From Primulina eburnea (lineage: Eukaryota; Streptophyta; Magnoliopsida; Lamiales; Gesneriaceae), in the NCBI RefSeq assembly GCF_022965805.1, contig NC_133105.1, forward strand, positions 32,493,233-32,557,232: a stretch of DNA of 64,000 nt, read 5' to 3'. A model generated the notes under the pieces. The model was not told the DNA's origin. It saw nothing but the letters and a program-made list of their open reading frames with translations, and did not search any database. The translations under genes and the position numbers were made by a program. Positions within the stretch are counted from its first letter, which is position 1, and each line of letters opens with the position of its first letter. This document shows, one piece after another, positions 57,794-64,000 of the stretch.

Positions 57794-58253
57794 ACAAATA
57801 ATGGGTACAGATGGAAGAAATCACATCCACCAGATTTGGTAATAGGTAATATATCTGATCCGGTAAGAACTCGGAATCAAATGCTTAATTATTTATTTAT
57901 TCAGATTTCATTTCCCAACTGGAACCAAAGAAAACTAATGAAGCTCTTACTTATCCTATTGGATAAATGCCATTGAAGAAGAGCTAAATCAGTTTACCCA
58001 TAACAATGTCTGGAACTTGGTTCCAAGACCTGTTTCTAAAACCATTATAGGTACAAAATGGGTATACAGAAACAAACTGAACGAAGATGGTTCAGTTGTG
58101 CGCAACAAAGCGAGGCTTGTAGCACAAGCATATAGACAAGAAGAAAGAATAGATTACGATGAAACTTATGCACCAGTTGAAAGACTTGAAGCAATCAGAA
58201 TGTTCCTTACCTATGTCTCATTCAAGCACTTTAAAGTCTACCAGATAGACGTA
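57794..58253 (+). pseudogene. pol: Copia RT N-terminal fragment of G
   Basis: From about 57960, after a frame change: [16 protein letters not shown], then [54 protein letters not shown] and KVYQIDV at 58252. It stops before the catalytic YVDD region, because the sequence changes at 58254 to a foreign LTR end. Confidence 0.88.
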
Positions 58254-58329
58254 ATGAAACGACCTCGAATTTTTTTAAAAAAAATCATAAACTCAAAAAT
58301 TCTAAAATAAATAACTTATCATTTCTAAC
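58254..58329 (-). repeat. 76-base terminus of another LTR (E/D-like), minus strand
   Basis: TGAAACGACCTCGAATTTTT read in reverse ends ...CGTTTCA, like the end of E's LTR (GACGTTTCA at 31643). There is no PBS on its left, so it is the 3' end of a minus-strand element inserted in copia G. Element H then interrupts it. Confidence 0.6.
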
Positions 58330-60017
58330 TGTGGGGACCCGGACGCTAATCATCTTCTTAATCATCTTTGGGATTTAATTATCAATTAAGATAAACAGGG
58401 TCTAAAAATTTTTTCCTTTTAAAAATACAAGTGCGGAAGGTAATGGACTCAATCTATTATACAACAAGTATAATAATACAAATCTTGTACAACAATTATT
58501 CAAACTAGTCTAAGGTTCAACTACTAAATTCAAGTATTAAACCAGGTCTATAATAAGTCCGGATTCACCACTCTAAACTCGTCTTATCTATTCATCTTCT
58601 TGACTCCGATCTTGTCTCACCTATTGTCATGCACACAAACAAACAAGACAACAGCCGGATAACTCCGGTGAGAATAAATCCCAGTATAAACATACATGCA
58701 ATTGACTGAATTAACATAAAAGCATGAATTATATCTTCGTACATGTATCAAAAGCAAACATGTATCAATATTAATGTGTAAATTAAACATGAATCGTAAT
58801 CTACGAAACATAAATCAATACAGCTCTGTAAATGGATTCTAGTCTCAATATCTAAGACTCGACTCATTTCTCATTATAATCTAGGGATCCCGGTGAGTAG
58901 GAATGTAACAAATCTCCCACCTATCTCTTACGGTGGCGGTGGTTGAAATTGATACGTTCCTATTTATGGACTTGGCCCTCACTATATCGAATATCTATGA
59001 TAAGAGCGACTCTACTCATAATCACATCGATATGACCAAACGTCCGGTGTCTTGGAGTATCTACCAAGACTATGCCTATTTTGACAATGTGCAATGGGTC
59101 AGTGACGTCTCTGTCATAGTCTGGCCCCTCTGTCAGTGACTCTTACTCAATAGCTCTCTGCTTTCTACTTTCTAATTCAATAGAATAAAAATAATAATTA
59201 AAACATAAAGGTATAAAAATAATACCATACAAGTATGTGATTTAGGGAAACTCGAGTAGAATCTAACTCAAGTCGATCTCCAAATAAACATCAATTTATA
59301 CCTTTGTCTTCTCGGTCTGATGAAGATGAAGTCTCGTTCCCAATCTGTCCATTTTCAAATCTGATAATGACAATCATATAAATACAATATCAGTATATAA
59401 CTCAATTCAAGACCTGTTCTGATCAATACTCAAATCGGTATATAATCTGATCCATATCTGAACAAGGTACAATCTAATTCATATCAATGATATTACGATA
59501 CAATCGAAATCATTACTGAATCTGATCAATCTCAATCAATACTGAATCTGATCAATATCAATCTACTGATGTTTCGACAGCATAACAATGCGGTCTTGAT
59601 ACCCCGTCAATCTCAACATCACAGATATAATACCAGAACTCATAATCAGTATCAGTACAATTCATAATCTGAATAATAACACAACTTTGATATACAATCT
59701 CAACTAGATCAACTCTGAAATTCATAACAATTTCATAAACAGTCTATTCTTTAATCTAACTTCAGTTATACAATGTCTACTGTAGCAGAAACATCATAAT
59801 CTGATTCATATTCAATTCTGACAATATCATAAATTCAAATCATGTCTAAACGTAGTAAAATTTACGTCCAGTTGTAGCCTGCGTCGATAGGAACACAGTA
59901 CTGTAGTCGGATTCAAAAACAGACGGACGGATTTCACGTAACTCACGATTCTAAGTACGGAACTTGGAGCTTCCCTCGGCTCTTTTCTTTCTGATTCTGA
60001 TGGAGAATTGCTTGTGT

Positions 60018-60025
<8 letters not shown>

Positions 60026-60101
<76 letters not shown>
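60026..60101 (-). repeat. TA microsatellite at the TATA position of the H LTR
   Basis: About 75 bases of TA with one AAATA break. Same relative place as the TA runs in C and C2. Confidence 0.85.
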
Positions 60102-60103
<2 letters not shown>

Positions 60104-60147
60104 ATCTCGTGCATGCAAGGCAAGTGGCGTCGTGCATGTTATGCACG

Positions 60148-60412
60148 TTGCGTGCATATGCGCTAACAAGGTCGCGCATATGCGCCGGTAGCTCGCACCA
60201 GCATTTTGCCTGCTCGCGCATATGCGCCATCTTCATCGCGCATATGCGCCGATCATTCTGCCCAACCTGCGCATGTGCGGCATTTATGTCGCGCATATGC
60301 GCCGATCATTCTGGACGGGTTCCGCATATGCGCGCCTTATCTCGCGCATGTGCGCCAATGCTTCTGTAATTTTCACGCATGTGCGCCGATACATGTCGCG
60401 CATGTGCGCCAA
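60148..60412 (-). promoter_or_regulatory. GCGCATATGCGC palindrome array in the H LTR
   Basis: About ten copies, with CGCGCATATGCGCC and the variant CGCGCATGTGCGCC, spaced about 25-30 bases. They replace the ACCGCACCCGCGGT array found at the same position in the otherwise similar C LTR. Confidence 0.85.
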
Positions 60413-60548
60413 TCCTATTCTTCACACATAATGTGATTTCTTCTTTCGGCTCTCCCGATCTGATCCGTTTCGTTTATCATCATCTCGATTAATGAATAAA
60501 TCATTTTAGATTACTCTCAGATTACAATAATAAATCTCGGGCCTTACA

Positions 60549-60564
60549 TTTCTCCCCCTCTTAA
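60549..60564 (-). other. Polypurine tract of H
   Basis: The minus strand ends AAGAGGGGGAGAAA against the LTR start, as in C and C2. Confidence 0.9.
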
Positions 60565-62511
60565 ATCTGAGTTCGTCCTCGAACTCGCAAGTAATAAATT
60601 CAAATATCTCAGAAGAAATGTATACAAGAGGTTAAATCAGAAAACTCGTCTCAATGAATCTACTCTAAAATCTCAATCTTATATTAGATTCTATCTCTCA
60701 AAATAGCTTTGACAAAATCAATCTCGTAATACTGGCTATACAAAATCCGTATATACCAGTCTACAGCTCATAGCAATCAATACTTTCATCTATTACTAAA
60801 TCTGTTTATCCCATTCAAGGATATATTAAATCTCCGGCCCCAAATACCAATCGTCACCATCCGACGTTGGCATATTAAGTCTGTCTAGTCTGAGCTATCT
60901 TCATTTTTTTCTGAATTAGTTCCCTTTTCTTGGTCATAGTTCTGACCGTATCAGATCCTATCTCAGATATCTCCGAGATATTATTCTTATACCGAAGAAA
61001 TCTGCAGTACTTACTGTACAATGTCTCATCTGTAGCTATCTCAATACTCGTTTGATAGTATCAATATACACTAATTCATATAGTGACAATATGCCCTATT
61101 AACTAGTGCTAGCATCCAGCACTACAGCTCCACAAATATCTTCCAATATCTGGATAGTACGCTCTGGCTATCTGTTAGTCTGTGGATAATATAGGAATGA
61201 GTTCATGGTATATTCTGCCACAAATACAAACTCAATCAAGGTTCACAATCTGATATAATCTACTTTACATTCTGATCAATCTGACCATTTCTTGACATCG
61301 ATCTTTGTCATTTGGTCATGTTTGTACGTCATCTTGTACAAACTAATAGATATAGATTGAACAATCTGTCAATCACAATCATATCATATCACAATCTGGA
61401 AAGTATTACAGTGATCTCATTACGAAATTCATCGAATTATACTCCCTATGTCTAGTCAGAAATATACAAATTCTGTAATAAATCTTCTAATTTCTATCTT
61501 TCTATCTTCTTTTATTGGCGATTCAGACATTTCAATACAAATTCTGCCAACATTTCAGCATAAATTCTGTCATAACTGATTTAATCTGTCTATATGAAAA
61601 CTGTCTGTCCAAATATTATACATTCTCAGTCACCAAAATGAAAACTGAGTCCACTACTGTGTGTTTCTGACACTATCTGTCATTTCAGATTCGAACTATT
61701 AGGTACAAACAAATCAGTTAATAATATAATTTAAAGAAAAATACCTACCTGGTATTCGATTCTGACTATCGATATCAAATTTTGTTGTACAATTCTGAAA
61801 CATTTGACATCACAAGATAATCATTCTTATACAGTAAGAATCACATATCTGTTACTCTGATCGATGCTCTGCTCTGATTATCGAGATTAAATTCTGAAAA
61901 TTCTGGTTAAATCTCTGACTGCTGTAATTCTCGAATTCAGTTCTGATTCGGTTTGAATAATCTGTATCAAAACACTGACTCAGAATAACAATACTATCAT
62001 ATCAGATTCACAATATCAATAATCTATACTGATCTAGTGAGTTCATTAAACTCATAAATCGGCAATTTCTGGCAATATTGTCAATTTTGACTAATCAATC
62101 ACGTCTTCATGTCGTGCTAATTAACTGCTATATATCATCTGCAAATATAATATGCCCTCAAACAATACAAGCTATCTCAAATACTGTCTTAGAACAATAA
62201 CAATACTCAAGCAGATACAAAACAACAATCGTATAAGATAATCTGCCAACTCAGACCAAAATAAATTTCTGACAATTCTAACATTTCTGAAATTGCTGGT
62301 CTTTCTGATATCGGTATCATTCTCAGTCACTGATCATGATCTCAACTGTGTCAAAATCAATTGGTATACTAATTTCAGATATCACATACTCTGAATACAA
62401 TCTGTTTCAATCGGATTCATATCTGAACAATCTCTGTATACAATCATCACAGTTTTCAGAATATTCAATACAATCTTCAGATATTAGATTCAATCAATCA
62501 GATGCTGCAAG
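60565..62511 (-). pseudogene. Fossil pol region of H
   Basis: Close match to 2741-4606 of complex C, including the AACTAGTGCTAGCATCCAGCA and TCTGTCAATCACAATCATATC blocks. No usable frame. The equivalent of the recognisable protease-RT linker would lie beyond the LTR I insertion and outside the window. Confidence 0.75.
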
Positions 62512-62606
62512 TGTAATGCCTGAGATTCTTGTAGATAGTTGAATACGAAACGCAAGAACAGACGGGGCGAAACGATGCGATAAAATGTGAAATTTTAGCT
62601 GTGCAA

Positions 62607-62836
62607 GACCGCACCCGCGGTCTGGCAAGCACCGCACCCGCGGTGCAATGGGCAGAAAGTTAGAAAAATTCCCGTAGCCACACCGCACCAGCGGTAGAAT
62701 TAGACCGCACCCACGGTACTGAGACTGCACCCGTGGTGTTTACATAACCGCACCCGCGGTCGACAGTTTTGGAAAAATTGTAGGGCTGCCGAAAGCTTGG
62801 CGCACCCGCGCTCCTTACAGTGCCGCACCCGCGGTG
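62607..62836 (+). promoter_or_regulatory. ACCGCACCCGCGGT array in LTR I
   Basis: About eight copies including ACCGCACCAGCGGT and CTGCACCCGTGGT variants, and one half-type GCGCACCCGCGCTC. About 45 bases separate it from the TATA run. Confidence 0.8.
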
Positions 62837-62880
62837 CTGCATGTGAGACATCCACCCCTTCTTCTTGTCTTGACACATGG

Positions 62881-62894
62881 CATATATATATATA
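62881..62894 (+). promoter_or_regulatory. Probable TATA box of LTR I
   Basis: CATATATATATATAG, followed about 30 bases later by ACTCAGCCATTTTCCTCCTCAG, a plausible transcription start and leader. Confidence 0.55.
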
Positions 62895-63064
62895 GATGGT
62901 GCTTGACTCAGCCATTTTCCTCCTCAGCAGATGAGAACCGAGAGCTCCTTCTAAGAATTTCTTAAGTTCTTCAAAGTTGGAGGTAAGATTTAGCAAGATT
63001 TAGCTATTTGATTTTAAATCCGAGTTTAGATTATTGATCCTTGCATCGACGGCTACAAAGTGAT

Positions 63065-63438
63065 GTAAGTTTCATTTAATTTCAGCATGGTTCGGATTTT
63101 AGATGTTGAAGAAATTGGAATATGATAGTTATATGGTGTTCTTGCCGTATTGAACATGATATAATCGAAACTACAACAAAGAAAGGATGTCGTATGCATT
63201 TCTTATGAATTTCAGAATGTTTAGGAATAAGATGTATCGAATTTGAGTATGGTTTTGTGCATATGATTCGATTGTGAGTTGAGGATGGTATATGTTGATA
63301 TTTGTTGAGATTGGATTGACCGGTATTAAGAATATACGTCGTTATGCCGTCAAATTGTACCAAGAGCAAGTATAGATTGTATAAATGTCTTGGTTGAGTT
63401 AGAACTTGATAGATTGTATATCCACATTTCCATTTCAG
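63065..63438 (+). other. Putative leader intron in LTR I
   Basis: GTGAT|GTAAGTTTC donor (63065) and TTCCATTTCAG acceptor (63438), in the same positions relative to the TATA run as in the solo LTR and complex C. Inference only. Confidence 0.4.
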
Positions 63439-64000
63439 ATTCATCTTTACGACCGTGACAGCGACTGTGCAAAGAAAGGTATAGTACATGTTTTGTTTGG
63501 GGAATCACGACTCAAATGAGATCACATTTGAGTTTCCCAACTAAAATCACATACTTGTTTTATTGTTTATATCTAGATATGATCTGGTATACAAATCTTG
63601 CTATGCTTTGTTTACAGATCATGTGACATTGCATTAGAATGATTATGCTTGTTTACAGATTGTGTATTCATGCATTAAGATAGGACAGTCTGGAGATCAG
63701 GCAGACTACTAGACGTTCGGCGATATCACAGCTTAGGGGAAGATCACCGTCCCTATTATAGATGCGGATACAGATCAGGCCGAAGTCTAGGAATAAGACG
63801 TACCGTCACCCCGATTGGAGAGTAGGTGATAGATCGTCTTATTCACAACGGGATCCCTAGAGTTCTAGTCGAGTCGCGTCTAGACATGATTAGACTCGCA
63901 TTGCATGATTATATATAAATGACATTCATATTAGCATGTTTAATGTTTTAGATTGTTTTAATGCATGTATACATGTTTATACTGGGATTGTTTTCACCGG

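Larger units (their letters stand above)
54117..58253 (+). mobile_element. Element G: truncated Ty1/copia element
   Basis: Order gag, protease, integrase, RT, which distinguishes copia from gypsy. The left end keeps only about 63 bases of 5' LTR (ending GATCTTATCA at 54179). The right end is cut inside RT at 58253, where another LTR terminus begins. RNase H, PPT and 3' LTR are missing. Many frameshifts and stops make it one of the oldest pieces here. Confidence 0.9.
58330..60548 (-). repeat. 3' LTR of element H
   Basis: 2219 bases, aligning with 545-2724 at both ends and through the middle (for example the GAATATCTATGATAAGAGCGAC block at 58990 and 1213). The bases 58938-59040 retain the unoccupied site CGTCCGGTGTCTTGG where element B inserted in the C LTR. 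Confidence 0.92.
58330..62511 (-). mobile_element. Element H: C-family nonautonomous element, 3' LTR and part of the internal region
   Basis: Starts TGTGGGGACCCGGACGC at 58330; LTR to 60548, PPT 60549-60564, then fossil internal sequence matching complex C from 2741 to about 4606, where LTR I is inserted (62512). The rest lies beyond the window. Its LTR is close to the C LTR in most parts but differs completely in the U3 motif array. Confidence 0.88.
62512..64000 (+). repeat. LTR I: plus-strand C-superfamily LTR, cut by the window end
   Basis: TGTAATGCCTGAG at 62512, after GCTGCAAG of element H. Contents in order: motif array (62607-62836), TATA run (62881-62894), leader with donor and acceptor signals, and the family block GGGATTGTTTTCACCGG at the right edge. 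Comparison with other C LTRs suggests some 300-400 bases of LTR lie outside. Whether it is solo or part of a full element cannot be told. Confidence 0.88.

Overview
This is plant nuclear DNA, most likely from a eudicot; I cannot name the species from sequence alone. I see no host gene. Essentially the whole window is a stack of nested LTR retrotransposons, mostly Ty3/gypsy chromoviruses primed by initiator tRNA-Met, plus degenerate nonautonomous relatives, one broken Ty1/copia element, a SINE and a 2-kb unassigned repeat. This is typical of pericentromeric or other gene-poor heterochromatin.

Nesting, oldest first. Element D is a minus-strand Ty3/gypsy element. Its pieces are 333-544, 25261-28478 and 51345-54116, and its remaining 3' part is lost. 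A minus-strand tandem of nonautonomous elements (complex C, 545-25260, target duplication AAATT) sits in D's integrase linker. Complex C was hit by two plus-strand chromoviruses of one family: A (6411-14188, duplication ACAAA) in its leader, and B (15185-22972) in its middle LTR. Element E (28479-51339, duplication TTAAA), a plus-strand chromovirus with LTRs of about 3.2 kb, sits in D's leader. E was hit in pol by a minus-strand nonautonomous element C2 (35477-42315). Its 3' LTR was hit by a plus-strand solo LTR (44651-48729, duplication CTTTT), which itself holds a 2-kb noncoding repeat. A SINE sits at the last bases of E's 3' LTR.

Right of D's 5' LTR lies a Ty1/copia remnant G (54117-58253). 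It is cut by the terminus of another LTR (58254-58329), then by C-family element H (58330-62511), then by LTR I (62512 to the window end).

How the elements work together: A, B, D and E encode (now broken) gag, protease, RT, RNase H, integrase and C-terminal chromodomain-like segments. C, C2 and H keep LTRs, PBS, PPT and a gag-like ORF, but their pol is a shared fossil. They were therefore probably mobilised in trans.

The points most worth following are these. (1) D and E carry what look like spliceosomal introns at exactly the same place between gag and protease, so that Gag would come from unspliced RNA and Gag-Pol from spliced RNA. (2) LTRs of unrelated families share upstream arrays of a hairpin motif, GACCGCACCCGCGGTC, and close relatives carry arrays of a different palindrome, GCGCATATGCGC, at the same promoter position. 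(3) Conserved GTAAGT...CAG pairs inside several LTRs suggest leader introns as well.
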